Below, piece after piece: positions 1-9,258 of a stretch of 32,569 nucleotides of DNA. The position numbers and the translations under genes were made by a program. Under the pieces are notes generated by a model that made no database searches, had not been told where the DNA came from, and worked only from the letters and a program-made list of their open reading frames with translations. The stretch's first letter is position 1, and every line of letters starts with the position of its first letter. This DNA is from Aquabacterium olei (lineage in GTDB: Bacteria; Pseudomonadota; Gammaproteobacteria; Burkholderiales; Burkholderiaceae_C): positions 1 to 32,569 of the forward strand of contig JAJUHM010000006.1 in assembly GCA_029279925.1 (NCBI GenBank), in the 5' to 3' direction.

Positions 1-437
1 ACATCGACCGCGACCGACACATACCCTCGCTTGTTCATGAAGCGGTCCTGCCCCCCGACCAGCAAGGTGTTGCCCGTGCCGACCACCGAGCCCAGCAACT
101 GACCGACGTCGATGCGGTAGGCGGTCTGCGTCAGGATGGCCGGAAACGTGCCCGCCACCGGGCGGCCCATGGCGTCGGCCGGCATGGACACCAGCACGGC
201 CAGCTTCTGTCCGCTGCGCGTGGTGATGAACTGCAATGGCAGCGTCACCGAGCCCGGATGGTCCTCGGCCCGTGTGTATGCCTTCCAGGTGGCGTCTGCA
301 TGGCTGGTCAGCGCCGTCAGGGGCTGGCTCGGGCGGCTGCGGGTGCCCAGGGTGGTGGTCTGCGCGTGCACCGCGGTGTAGGCGCACAGCGCCGCGGCCA
401 CGAGTGCCAGGTTGCGCGGGGTTCGGGTTCGGGTCAT
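1..437 (-). CDS. CocE/NonD family hydrolase (X-Pro dipeptidyl-peptidase-like), N-terminal part, truncated by window edge
   Basis: Reverse-strand reading from 437: MTRTRTPRNLALVAAALCAYTAVHAQ (signal peptide) ... SVTLPLQFITTRSGQKLAVLVSMPADAMGRPVAGTFPAILTQTAYRIDVG ... RGYVSVAVDV; open to the window edge. Typical N-terminus of secreted CocE/NonD hydrolases. Confidence 0.6.
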   Translation of the reverse strand, partial: MTRTRTPRNLALVAAALCAYTAVHAQTTTLGTRSRPSQPLTALTSHADATWKAYTRAEDHPGSVTLPLQFITTRSGQKLAVLVSMPADAMGRPVAGTFPAILTQTAYRIDVGQLLGSVVGTGNTLLVGGQDRFMNKRGYVSVAVD

Positions 438-503
438 GGGCTCCTCCGGTGTGAAATGGGGCCTGCGTCTGAAGCAGCGCCTGCCGTGATGCAAAGGGGC
501 ATG

Positions 504-1601
504 CTAGGGATCCGAGGGCTGCGCGCCTTTGCCCGCAGCGGCCACTTTGTGGCCAGCCCGGGCCAGACTATCCTGGGGTGCAGGCGTGCCATGCGCCAAG
601 ACGCCGCCTCGAGCACGCCAGGTCGCCGGTGTCTGGCCGAACCAGCGCCGGAAGGCCCGGTGAAAGCTGTGGACGGACGCGAAGCCCAGGCTGGCCGCGA
701 TCTGCTTGAGCGGGACCCGACCCTCTGCCAGCAGTCGCTCCGCGACCAGGCGCTGGCATTCCTGGACGAGATCGGCGTAGTTGGTGTCCAGGGCCGCAAG
801 GTGACGCCGCAGGGTGCGCTCGGCCTGCCCCAGCTCCCGCGCCATCTCGGTCAGGGTCGGCACGGCGGGGAGCGTGCGGAGCAAGGCTTCCCGGATCAGC
901 TCCGCCACATCGGTGCGGGCCTGCATGGCGCTGAGCAGGGCGTCGGCGCGCGAGCGGGCCGCAGCATAGGCCACCGGGTCGTGCGAGGGCAGGGGGCGAT
1001 CCAGCAGCGCGGGATCAAACTGGATCTGACACGGCGTGCGCCCGAACTCCACGTGCGGCCCGAAGGTGCTGCTGTAGCGCACGCTCCCCGCCCGGGGCGC
1101 GGGGTAAGGCAGGTGAACGGCGCGCACCTCGGTGTGGCCGGCTCCCGCCAACCGCAGCATCTGCATGGCGCTCGTGGCGACCAGATCCAGCCGGAACCAG
1201 CCACTCGCGCCACCTTGCACCACCGGCTGGATCAGCAGCCGAGCGAGCGCAGGAGTGTCGTCCAGCACGATCTCGGATTGCGGCACCGACAGGCTCGCGT
1301 AGTGAGCGATGTCTGCCAGCATCTGCCGAAGCGGGGGGGTGGCCAGCACCACGGGCGTGATCGCCCCATAGCGCATCAAGGCCAGGCTCTTGCCCGCAAT
1401 CAGCCCGAACGCGGGATCGCGTGTGATGGCCAGCGCGTCTGCCATTCGCTGGTCGAACTGTTCGACGGGCAGCCATTGGCCGTCTTCATCGAGGGCATCG
1501 AGTGTGTCGACCCCGCACGCGCGCAGAAACGGGGCTGTGTCGTAGCCCTCCACCTCCAGGGTATAGGCCAGGATCTTGATGTTGACCGGAGCGACGTGCA
1601 T
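504..1601 (-). CDS. AraC family transcriptional regulator (Arabinose_bd-type N-terminal domain plus C-terminal HTH)
   Basis: 365 aa; C-terminal PTLTEMARELGQAERTLRRHLAALDTNYADLVQECQRLVAERLLAEGRVPLKQIAASLGFASVHSFHRAFRRWFGQTPATWR is a classic AraC HTH. Confidence 0.9.
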   Translation of the reverse strand: MHVAPVNIKILAYTLEVEGYDTAPFLRACGVDTLDALDEDGQWLPVEQFDQRMADALAITRDPAFGLIAGKSLALMRYGAITPVVLATPPLRQMLADIAHYASLSVPQSEIVLDDTPALARLLIQPVVQGGASGWFRLDLVATSAMQMLRLAGAGHTEVRAVHLPYPAPRAGSVRYSSTFGPHVEFGRTPCQIQFDPALLDRPLPSHDPVAYAAARSRADALLSAMQARTDVAELIREALLRTLPAVPTLTEMARELGQAERTLRRHLAALDTNYADLVQECQRLVAERLLAEGRVPLKQIAASLGFASVHSFHRAFRRWFGQTPATWRARGGVLAHGTPAPQDSLARAGHKVAAAGKGAQPSDP

Positions 1602-1666
1602 GGCAGGACAGCAGGGGAGGGCAGCTGACGCAGCATGCAGCTTGGCGTCGGCCTCCCAACCCCGTG

Positions 1667-3121
1667 CTATCCATGCCGCGCGCGCGGCTTGGGGGCGGTT
1701 TCCTGACGATGCTGCGCGGTGATCAGGCGTCCCAGTGTCTGGATGCTGTGGAGCACCCGATCGTCACCGGGATGCCCTGCATTGAGCCGCAAGGCATGTC
1801 GGAAGCGGTGGTCAGCCGAGAAGAGCGGGCCGGGCGCAAGGCTGATGCCCTTTTCCAGGGCCTGTTGATGCAGCCGCAGGGTGTCGACGCCCTCGGGCAG
1901 CTCGACCCAGAGAAAGTAGCCGCCCTGAGGATCCGAGACGGAGGTGCCCGGCGGGAAGTGCGCCAGCACCCACCGCCTCACCCGACCGACCTGCTCGGCC
2001 AGCTGCCGGCGCAGGCGCCGCAGGTGGCTGTCCAGCCCCCCTTGTTCCAGGTAGTCGGCCAGCGCGAGCTGTGACGGGACCGGGGCACCGAGCGAGCCCA
2101 TCATCTTCAGCCGCATGACGGTGGTGGCATACCGCCCCGCCGCCGCCCAGCCGATGCGATAGCCCGGCGCCAGACACTTCGAAAACGAGCTGCAGTGCAG
2201 CACGAGCCCGTCGCGATCGAAGGCCTTGAGGGGATGCGGTCGTGTGGCGCCATGGAAGAGCTCGGCGTAGACATCGTCCTCGATGACGGGAATGCCTTCG
2301 GCGGCCAGCCGCTGCACGATGGCCTGCCGCCGGGAAGTCGGCATCAACGCACCCAGCGGGTTCTGAAAGCTGGGCATGATCCAGCAGGCGGCGGGCCGGT
2401 GCCGCGCGATGACCTCGGCCAGGCCGTCCGGGTCCATGCCCTGTTGCGGATCGGTCGGCACCTCGACGGCGCGCAGGTGCAGCCGCTCGAGCGCCTGCAG
2501 CGCGGCGTAGAAGGTGGGGCTTTCGACCGCGACGACATCGCCCGGCCGGGTGACGGCCTGCAGGCACAGATTGAGGGCCTCCATGGCCCCGTTGGTGATC
2601 AGGGGTTCGTCGGCGTTGAGCGTGATGCCGTGGCGCGTGGACCGGGCCCTCAGGGCGCTGCGCAGGCGTTCGTTGCCGGCCGTGAGCTCGGCGGTCAGGG
2701 CCGTGGGGGCGAGGTGCCGCATGGCGCGGGCACCGCTGCGGGCCAGCTTGTCCAGCGGAAACAGGGCGGGCGAGGGAAAGGCCGATCCCAGCGGCACGAC
2801 ATCCGCATCGCGCGTCGAGCGCAGCACGTCGAAGATCAGCTCCGACACGGCGACTTCGGTGGTGGCCGTGGAGACGTCTGCGGCCGACGGGGGGCGCACG
2901 GCCGCGGGCGTGCGGTGGCAGACGTAATAGCCCGAGCGCGGTCTGGCTTCGATGAGCCCGCGCGATTCGAGCAGGTAATAGGCCTGGAACACCGTCGACG
3001 GACTCAGGTGGGTGTTGCGGCAGGCCTGGCGCACCGAGGGCAGCTTCTCTCCGGGCCGCAGCTGACCTGCCTGGATGCGCAGGGAGAGGGCCTCGGCCAG
3101 TTCTTCGTACCGCGTGGCCAT
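1667..3121 (-). CDS. MocR-type regulator: GntR-family wHTH fused to class I PLP-dependent aminotransferase domain
   Basis: Start MATRYEELAEALSLRIQAGQLRPGEKLPSVRQACRNTHLSPSTVFQAYYLLESRGLIEARPRSGYYV (GntR wHTH); SSFSKCLAPGYRIGW PLP-lysine motif. The longer ORF to 3949 is an upstream in-frame extension over another gene. Confidence 0.9.
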   Translation of the reverse strand: MATRYEELAEALSLRIQAGQLRPGEKLPSVRQACRNTHLSPSTVFQAYYLLESRGLIEARPRSGYYVCHRTPAAVRPPSAADVSTATTEVAVSELIFDVLRSTRDADVVPLGSAFPSPALFPLDKLARSGARAMRHLAPTALTAELTAGNERLRSALRARSTRHGITLNADEPLITNGAMEALNLCLQAVTRPGDVVAVESPTFYAALQALERLHLRAVEVPTDPQQGMDPDGLAEVIARHRPAACWIMPSFQNPLGALMPTSRRQAIVQRLAAEGIPVIEDDVYAELFHGATRPHPLKAFDRDGLVLHCSSFSKCLAPGYRIGWAAAGRYATTVMRLKMMGSLGAPVPSQLALADYLEQGGLDSHLRRLRRQLAEQVGRVRRWVLAHFPPGTSVSDPQGGYFLWVELPEGVDTLRLHQQALEKGISLAPGPLFSADHRFRHALRLNAGHPGDDRVLHSIQTLGRLITAQHRQETAPKPRARHG

Positions 3122-4518
3122 CACATCACCGAGGCGTGCACCTGCTCGGGGTGCGCCAGCACATCGGCCACGACGCGCAGGCTCTGCTCGCATTGCGACT
3201 GGGTGGTGGGACCGCCCAGACACAGCCGCACGGCCCGTGGCGGTGCCGTGTTGGTGGCAAACGCGGTGCTGGCCACGGCGGCCACGCCGCGAGAGCGCCA
3301 GAACGATGCGGCCTCGTTCGGGCTCAGGGTGTCGGGCAGCCGCAGCCAGGCATGGAAGCAGTCGGGCTGGCTCCAGATCTCGTGCTGCCCCAGGTGGCGC
3401 TCCAGCAGCGCGTGACGGACATTGGTTTCGCGCCGCACGGCCTGCACCACGGCCGATGCGGTGCCGTCGTTCACCCATTGCGTGGCCAGGGCCACGGTCG
3501 GAGGTGCGGCCATCACGCTCAGGGCCCGCAGCGCGCCGGCCAGCCGTTGCGTGGCCTGCGGGGTGGGGGCGTGCACATAGGCCACCCGCAATCCGGCCCC
3601 CAGGCATTTGGCGAAACCGGTCACGTGGTAGGTCAGCCCGGGTGCCAGCTCGGCCAGCGTGACGGGGGGCTTGCTCGACAGCGCCCCGTACGCGTCGTCT
3701 TCGATGATGGGGATGCTGTAGCGCAGGGCGATGTCGGCCAGCGCCTCGCGGCGGCGCGGGCTCATCGTCATGGCCGTGGGATTGAGCATCGTGGGATTGC
3801 AGTACAGCGCCTTGGGGCCGACGTGCTTGCACGCGTCCTCGAAGTGGTCGGGGCAGGGGCCTTCCTTGTCCACGGGCAAGGCATAAAGCTTGACACCGAG
3901 TTGCGTGGCGAGGGCCTTGATGCCCGGGTAGCTGACCGACTCCACACACAGGGTGTCGCCGGGTCGCACCAGCATGCTCAGCAGGCCGGCCAGCACGCCG
4001 TGGATGCCGGGCCCCACCAGAACCCGGTCTGGATGGGTCGGGCCCATGATGGTGGTGAGCCAGCGCGCGCCCGCATCGCGGTCGGCCGGCGTGCCGCCGA
4101 AGTCCTGATAGCGCAGATGGGCGAGCAGCCGCCGGGGATCCTGGTACATCTGGCGGCAGCCGTCCGCCATGCGGGCCAGCAGGTCCGGGTCGTCCGGCTC
4201 GGGCGGCAGGTTCATCGTCATCTCGGCGGCCGTGCCTCCGCGCAAGGGCACGGCCGGTGCCGCGCTGCGCACGAAGCTGCCTCGGCCGGGGCGCGCCTCG
4301 ATCTGGCCGCGCTTCTGCGCCTCGGCCAGGCCCCGGGCCACGGTGGTGTAGTTCAGGTCCAGCGCGTCGGCCAGCGCCCGCATGGGCGGCAGCCGGTCGC
4401 CCGGTGAGAGGCGGCCGCTGGCCAGGTCGTCTGCCAACAACTCCGGGATGAGGAGGTAGGCCGGCTTGTGGCTGTCACGCAGGCGCTGCAGCCAATGCTT
4501 GTAGAGCGTCGAAGGCAT
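3121..4518 (-). CDS. MocR-type regulator: GntR-family wHTH fused to class I PLP-dependent aminotransferase domain
   Basis: 465 aa; LLADDLASGRLSPGDRLPPMRALADALDLNYTTVARGLAEAQKRGQIEARPGRGSFV wHTH; HVTGFAKCLGAGLRVAYVH PLP-lysine motif. Stop overlaps the next gene's start (TGATG). Confidence 0.9.
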   Translation of the reverse strand: MPSTLYKHWLQRLRDSHKPAYLLIPELLADDLASGRLSPGDRLPPMRALADALDLNYTTVARGLAEAQKRGQIEARPGRGSFVRSAAPAVPLRGGTAAEMTMNLPPEPDDPDLLARMADGCRQMYQDPRRLLAHLRYQDFGGTPADRDAGARWLTTIMGPTHPDRVLVGPGIHGVLAGLLSMLVRPGDTLCVESVSYPGIKALATQLGVKLYALPVDKEGPCPDHFEDACKHVGPKALYCNPTMLNPTAMTMSPRRREALADIALRYSIPIIEDDAYGALSSKPPVTLAELAPGLTYHVTGFAKCLGAGLRVAYVHAPTPQATQRLAGALRALSVMAAPPTVALATQWVNDGTASAVVQAVRRETNVRHALLERHLGQHEIWSQPDCFHAWLRLPDTLSPNEAASFWRSRGVAAVASTAFATNTAPPRAVRLCLGGPTTQSQCEQSLRVVADVLAHPEQVHASVM

Positions 4519-4524
4519 GGCTCA

Positions 4525-4778
4525 TTGATTGCATCAAGTGTGCCGATTGATCGGGTCACATTGTGCACTCAATGGGTGCGGCGCGAGCCAACAACGTGCA
4601 TGCCGTGTGCGCCACCAGCGGCGTTGATCCGATCTGGTGCGAGGAGCAATCCCCCTTTGGCAAAAGGGTTCTGGCGGCAGAGCCGAATCCGGCATCCCAC
4701 TTGATCGCATTTCGGCCGATCAAGGTGGCGCCTTGCGTCAGATGCCCCGTGCACCGGTCATTGATCGCAAATTGATCG
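4525..4778. promoter_or_regulatory. Cluster of TTGATCG/CGATCAA motifs (candidate operator array) between the MocR pair and the Nit1C cluster
   Basis: TTGATCG at 4547-4553, 4701-4707, 4761-4767 and 4772-4778; CGATCAA at 4717-4723 (with the 4701 copy forms CTTGATCG-N9-CGATCAAG); TTGATTGCATCAA at 4525-4537; ATTGATCG repeated at 11-bp spacing (4760-4767, 4771-4778). Confidence 0.55.
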
Positions 4779-4796
4779 GACCTGGCGGGCACGGAC

Positions 4797-4812
4797 TGGC
4801 ACATCCGGTGCA
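4797..4812 (+). promoter_or_regulatory. Candidate sigma54 (-24/-12) promoter for the Nit1C cluster
   Basis: TGGCAC-ATCCG-GTGCA: one mismatch to TGGCAC-N5-TTGC; GG (4798-4799) and GC (4810-4811) are separated by exactly 10 nt; about 58 nt upstream of the 4869 ATG. Confidence 0.5.
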
Positions 4813-4868
4813 CCTGCTTCAGCAGCGCGCGCCCACCCTCTCTCATCCCTTACTTCTGGAGTGATCCC

Positions 4869-5351
4869 ATGCCTGCTGTGACCAAAGCCCCCAATCAGAT
4901 CGGCGACTTCCTCGTGGACTACGAAGAGAAGGTCTTCGAGGACGTGAAAGCCGAACCCGGCGACAAGGCCCTCGTCACCTTCCACACCGTGGCCTTCGAA
5001 GGCTCCATCGGCTTCGTCAACCTGCTGCAGGCCACGCGTCTGCAGCGCAAGGGCTTCGACACCTCGGTGCTGCTGTACGGGCCGGGCGTCACCCTGGGCG
5101 TGAAGCGCGGCTTTCCCAAGCTGGGTGACGCCGCGTTTCCCGGCCACCTGAACTTCAACGACCAGATCGCCAAGTTCATCGCCGAGGGCGGCAAGGTCTA
5201 TGCGTGCCGCTTCGCGCTGCAGGCCCTGTACGGGCACGGCGAGGGCTCGCTCATCGAAGGCATCAAGCCCATCAACCCGCTCGACGTGCTGGACATCATC
5301 CTGCTGCACCGCAAGGAGAAGGCCTTCATCCTCGACACCTGGACGCTCTGA
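4869..5351 (+). CDS. MSMEG_0572/Sll0783 family nitrogen starvation response protein (NitB-like)
   Basis: 160 aa; [77 protein letters not shown] matches the family as recalled; first gene of the co-directional cluster. Confidence 0.85.
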   Translation: MPAVTKAPNQIGDFLVDYEEKVFEDVKAEPGDKALVTFHTVAFEGSIGFVNLLQATRLQRKGFDTSVLLYGPGVTLGVKRGFPKLGDAAFPGHLNFNDQIAKFIAEGGKVYACRFALQALYGHGEGSLIEGIKPINPLDVLDIILLHRKEKAFILDTWTL

Positions 5352-5374
5352 TCGACTCACCCGGGTACGCCACC

Positions 5375-6415
5375 ATGAGCCAGCCACGCATCATCAAAGC
5401 CGCCGCCGTGCAGATCTCGCCCGTGTTGAACGAGGCCGAAGGCACGCTGCACAAGGTGCTCGACCGCATCGATGCCGCCGCCCGACAGGGCGTGCAGATC
5501 ATCGTGTTCCCCGAGACCTTCGTGCCGTACTACCCCTACTTCTCGTTCATCCGGCCGCCCATGGCATCCGGGGCCGAGCACATGGCGCTGTACGAGCATG
5601 CGGTGGTCGTACCCGGCCCCGTCACCGAAGCCGTGGCCCAGCGCGCCCGCCAGCACGGCATGGTCGTCGTGCTCGGTGTGAACGAGCGCGACCACGGCAC
5701 GATCTACAACACCCAGCTGATCTTCGACGAGACCGGCACCCTGCGGCTCAAGCGCCGCAAGATCACGCCCACCTTCCACGAGCGCATGGTGTGGGGGCAG
5801 GGCGATGGCAGCGGCCTGAAGGTGGTCGACACGGCCGTGGGCCGGGTCGGGGCACTGGCCTGCTGGGAGCACTACAACCCCCTGGCCCGTTATGCCCTCA
5901 TGGCGCAGCACGAAGAGATCCACTGCGCCCAGTTCCCGGGCTCGCTCGTGGGGCCGATCTTTGCCGACCAGATGGAGGTGACGATCCGCCATCACGCACT
6001 CGAGTCGGGCTGCTTCGTCATCAACAGCACGGGCTGGCTGACGGACGAGCAGATCCAGTCCATCACGCCCGAGCCCGGCTTGCAGCGTGCGCTGCGCGGG
6101 GGCTGCTGCACGGCCATCGTGTCGCCCGAAGGCGTGCACCTGGCGCCGCCGCTGAAGGAGGGCGAAGGCATGCTGGTGGTGGATCTCGACATGAGCCTCA
6201 TCACCAAACGCAAGCGGATGATGGATTCGGTCGGGCACTACGCGCGGCCGGAGCTGCTGAGCCTGCAGCTGGATGACCGGCCGACCGCGCCCGTGCACCT
6301 GCTCGGCGGGGCGGCCCTCGAGGGGCTGCCCCCTTCCACGGCCACGGGTCTCGGCACAGCGACCTCGCCGGAAGCCTCGGCCTTGGCCCCTGCACCGCTG
6401 ACCCGCGTCGCCTGA
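5375..6415 (+). CDS. Nit1-type nitrilase (carbon-nitrogen hydrolase)
   Basis: Start [30 protein letters not shown]; Glu ([12 protein letters not shown]), Lys ([24 protein letters not shown]), Cys ([18 protein letters not shown]) triad of nitrilases. Confidence 0.93.
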   Translation: MSQPRIIKAAAVQISPVLNEAEGTLHKVLDRIDAAARQGVQIIVFPETFVPYYPYFSFIRPPMASGAEHMALYEHAVVVPGPVTEAVAQRARQHGMVVVLGVNERDHGTIYNTQLIFDETGTLRLKRRKITPTFHERMVWGQGDGSGLKVVDTAVGRVGALACWEHYNPLARYALMAQHEEIHCAQFPGSLVGPIFADQMEVTIRHHALESGCFVINSTGWLTDEQIQSITPEPGLQRALRGGCCTAIVSPEGVHLAPPLKEGEGMLVVDLDMSLITKRKRMMDSVGHYARPELLSLQLDDRPTAPVHLLGGAALEGLPPSTATGLGTATSPEASALAPAPLTRVA

Positions 6416-6451
6416 CCCCCTCGTCCCCGTCCTTGTCCCCAGGAGACTGGC

Positions 6452-7588
6452 ATGACCCTCTCGACCCTCAGTCCTCGCGCCCGCGACCTCATCACCGAGC
6501 TGCAATCCCGAGGCCTGCGCCTGGCGGACCCGGGCGCCGGTGCCCCGAGCCGCCGCGGCGGGGCAGGCCCGTCCGATCACAAGGCCGTGACCATCGACGG
6601 GCACACCGTGATGGTGCCCGTCCACACGGCGCCGGCCTTCGACTCGCCCTTTCTGGCCGATGCGCCGGATGCAGCCGGCACCAGCACGCTCAAGCACGGC
6701 AGCATCCCGATCGCGCAGATCACGTTTCCGTCGACCCCGCGGTTCTACGAACGCGAGACCGCCGACGGCATCCCCTACAGCCACATCGCGACCTTGCACG
6801 GCCGCGATGTGCTGGCCACCACGGTGCTGCAGACCTGCATCCGCTACGAGAGCCGACGCAAGAGCTGCCAGTTCTGCTCCATCGGCCAATCGCTGGCGGC
6901 GGGCCGCACGATCGCGCACAAGACACCGGCCCAGCTGGCCGAGGTGGCGCGCGCTGCGGTCGATCTGGACGGCATTCGCCACATGGTGCTGACGACCGGC
7001 ACTCCGGCCACGCCCGACCGCGGCGCCGCCGTGCTGGTGGACAGCGCGCGCGCCATCAAGGCTGCCGTGCCGGATCTGCCCATCCAGGCGCAGTGCGAGC
7101 CGCCGGACAGCGACCTCTGGTTCCCGCGCTTGAAAGATGCGGGCGTCGACACGCTGGGCATGCACCTGGAAGCCGTCACGCCCGCCGTGCGCGAGCGCGT
7201 GATGCCGGGCAAGGCCAGTGTGCCGCTCGCGCGCTACTTCAGCGCTTTCGAGGCGGCAGTGGCCGTGTTCGGGCGGGGCCAGGTCAGCACTTACATCCTG
7301 GCTGGCCTCGGCGACAGCCGCGAAGCCATTCTGGACATGAGCCAGCGTCTGCTCGACCTGGGCGTCTACCCCTTCGTGGTGCCCTTCGTGCCCATCAGCG
7401 GCACACCGCTGGAAAGCCATCCGGCACCGACCACCGCGTTCATGCGCTCGCTGCTCGAGCCACTCGGTCAGATGGTGAGCCAGGCCGGGCTGCGCGCCAG
7501 TGACATCAAGGCAGGCTGCGGCAAATGTGGCGCCTGCTCGTCGCTGTCGGTGTACGAAACCGCCAGCCCTGTGGCCGTTCCGGCTTGA
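6452..7588 (+). CDS. MSMEG_0568 family radical SAM protein (NitD-like)
   Basis: 378 aa; TCIRYESRRKSCQFCSIGQS (CX9CX2C), LTTGTPATPDRG, C-terminal AGCGKCGACSSLSVYE. Confidence 0.88.
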   Translation: MTLSTLSPRARDLITELQSRGLRLADPGAGAPSRRGGAGPSDHKAVTIDGHTVMVPVHTAPAFDSPFLADAPDAAGTSTLKHGSIPIAQITFPSTPRFYERETADGIPYSHIATLHGRDVLATTVLQTCIRYESRRKSCQFCSIGQSLAAGRTIAHKTPAQLAEVARAAVDLDGIRHMVLTTGTPATPDRGAAVLVDSARAIKAAVPDLPIQAQCEPPDSDLWFPRLKDAGVDTLGMHLEAVTPAVRERVMPGKASVPLARYFSAFEAAVAVFGRGQVSTYILAGLGDSREAILDMSQRLLDLGVYPFVVPFVPISGTPLESHPAPTTAFMRSLLEPLGQMVSQAGLRASDIKAGCGKCGACSSLSVYETASPVAVPA

Positions 7589-7615
7589 TCAAAAAGCGCT
7601 TCGAAGGAGCCCGCC

Positions 7616-8191
7616 ATGCAAGCCCTGACCGTCTGTGAGTTGCCGATCGACTTTGCCCCGGCTGCCTTTCGCATCAAGTGCGTGAGCGAGCCGTGGGAGC
7701 GACGCGAGGCCCTGGCGCTGCGTCGTGCGGTGTTCTGCGTCGAGCAGGGCCTCTTCGTCGGCAACGACCTCGATGCCATCGACGCCGACGCCACCCTGCT
7801 GGTGGCCTGCGCCTGCGTGGCGGGCGAGTGCGACCAGGTGGTGGGCACGGTGCGCATCCACGAGGCCCAGCCCGGTGTGTGGTGGGGCTCGCGCCTGGCG
7901 GTGCACCCGTCCTACCGGCATCTCGGCCGGCTGGGGGCCACGCTGATACGCCTGGCGGTCAGCATGGCCCATGCGCGGGGCGCGACGGCATTCTGGGCGC
8001 ACGTGCAGCAGCAGAACGTCGCGTTGTTCGAGAAGCTGAACTGGCACCTGCATGGGCCGGTGCAGTTGCATGGCCGGCCTCATGGCCTGATGGAGGCCAG
8101 CTTGGCGCACTACCCGCCATGCCATGAACCGGACTGGGGCTACTTCACGCTGCCGCAGGCCCGTGCGCGCGCTGGGGGGAACGGGGCATGA
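7616..8191 (+). CDS. MSMEG_0567/Sll0786 family GNAT N-acetyltransferase (NitE-like)
   Basis: 191 aa; RREALALRRAVFCVEQGLF ... VVGTVRIHEAQPGVWWGSRLAVHPSYRHLGRLGATLIRLAVSMAHARGATAFWAHVQQQNVALFEKLNW, a GNAT fold pattern. Confidence 0.87.
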   Translation: MQALTVCELPIDFAPAAFRIKCVSEPWERREALALRRAVFCVEQGLFVGNDLDAIDADATLLVACACVAGECDQVVGTVRIHEAQPGVWWGSRLAVHPSYRHLGRLGATLIRLAVSMAHARGATAFWAHVQQQNVALFEKLNWHLHGPVQLHGRPHGLMEASLAHYPPCHEPDWGYFTLPQARARAGGNGA

Positions 8192-9258
8192 GCACCGCTC
8201 ACCCACGCGCGCCCCAGAGGCTCCCGCTCGACCTCGCGGCCCTGACCGTCCAGCTGCGTGCCAGCCGTGGCTTCGTGCACAAGCAGGACATCGCCGGGGT
8301 GGCGCAGGTGCTCTCGCGCCACCTGCCCGGCGGCTTGGGCGACACCACGCTGGCCCAGCAGGCCGGCATCGGCCTGGGCGACGACTGTGCCGTCATCCCC
8401 GATGGGCACGGCGATCACCTGCTGCTGGCCATTGAAGGCCTGGTCGAGGACTTCGTCAGCGAGATGCCTTGGTTTGCCGGCTACAGCGCCGTCATGGTCA
8501 ACCTCAGTGACATTGCCGCCATGGGTGGCCGGCCCATCGCGGTGGTCGATGCGCTGTGGAGTGATGGGGTCGGGCAGGCAGAGCCCATCGTGCAAGGCAT
8601 GGCCGCCGCCTCGGCCGCCTATGGCGTGCCCATCGTCGGCGGGCACAGCAACGCACGCGCGCCCCGGCCGCAACTCGCGGTGGCGGTGCTGGGCAAGGCC
8701 CGGCGTCTGTTGAGCAGCTTCGCGGCACGGCCGGGTCAGCGGTTGCTGATGGCCGTGGACCTGCGCGGGCAATGGGAGGGCGGCTACCCGTTCTGGAATG
8801 CGTCGACGCGGACTCCGACCGACTGCCTCCGGGCCGACCTCGCCTTGTTGCCCCAGCTGGCCGAGGACGGGCTGTGCGCCGCCGCGAAGGACATCAGCAT
8901 GGCGGGCGTGCTGGGCACGGTCCTCATGATGCTCGAGTGCTCGCAAGTCGGCGCCACGGTGGACCTTGCTGCCTTGCCGCATCCGCCCGGGCATGGGCCT
9001 GCCGAAGGGCTGCCCGCGTTGCTGCGGTGGCTGCAGGCCTTTCCGAGCTTCGGCTATGTGCTGGCCGTGGACGGTGACCATGTGGCGGCGGTGTGTGCGC
9101 GCTTCCACGCCCGCGGGATGGCCTGTGCGCCGATCGGCACGGTGCAGGGGGGCAGTGCCCTGCAACTGCAAAGCGGCCCGGACAGCGACCTCGCGCTGCT
9201 GTGGGACTGGGCCGCGCACCCCTTCATCGTGCCGCGGTGCGAGCGGGAGGCCCCATGA
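8188..9258 (+). CDS. Sll0787 family AIR synthase-like protein (PurM/SelD-type ATPase fold; NitF-like)
   Basis: 356 aa; GLGDDCAVIPDGHGDHLLLAIEGLVEDFV ... GYSAVMVNLSDIAAMGGRPIAVVDALWSDG ... GVPIVGGHSNARAP; ATGA overlap with the upstream gene. Confidence 0.88.
   Translation: MSTAHPRAPQRLPLDLAALTVQLRASRGFVHKQDIAGVAQVLSRHLPGGLGDTTLAQQAGIGLGDDCAVIPDGHGDHLLLAIEGLVEDFVSEMPWFAGYSAVMVNLSDIAAMGGRPIAVVDALWSDGVGQAEPIVQGMAAASAAYGVPIVGGHSNARAPRPQLAVAVLGKARRLLSSFAARPGQRLLMAVDLRGQWEGGYPFWNASTRTPTDCLRADLALLPQLAEDGLCAAAKDISMAGVLGTVLMMLECSQVGATVDLAALPHPPGHGPAEGLPALLRWLQAFPSFGYVLAVDGDHVAAVCARFHARGMACAPIGTVQGGSALQLQSGPDSDLALLWDWAAHPFIVPRCEREAP

Noticed and set aside
258-1628. 456-aa plus-strand ORF opposite the AraC gene
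   Set aside because: Low-complexity shadow ORF (R/G/Q-rich) antisense to a clear AraC regulator; typical of high-GC coding DNA.
3122-3949. N-terminal extension of the 760-aa ORF 1667..3949
   Set aside because: It overlaps the second MocR gene in another frame; the genuine GntR start MATRYEELAEAL is at 3121.
5357-7420. 687-aa minus-strand ORF
   Set aside because: Antisense to the nitrilase and radical SAM genes, which have clear family motifs; composition is typical of a GC-rich shadow frame.
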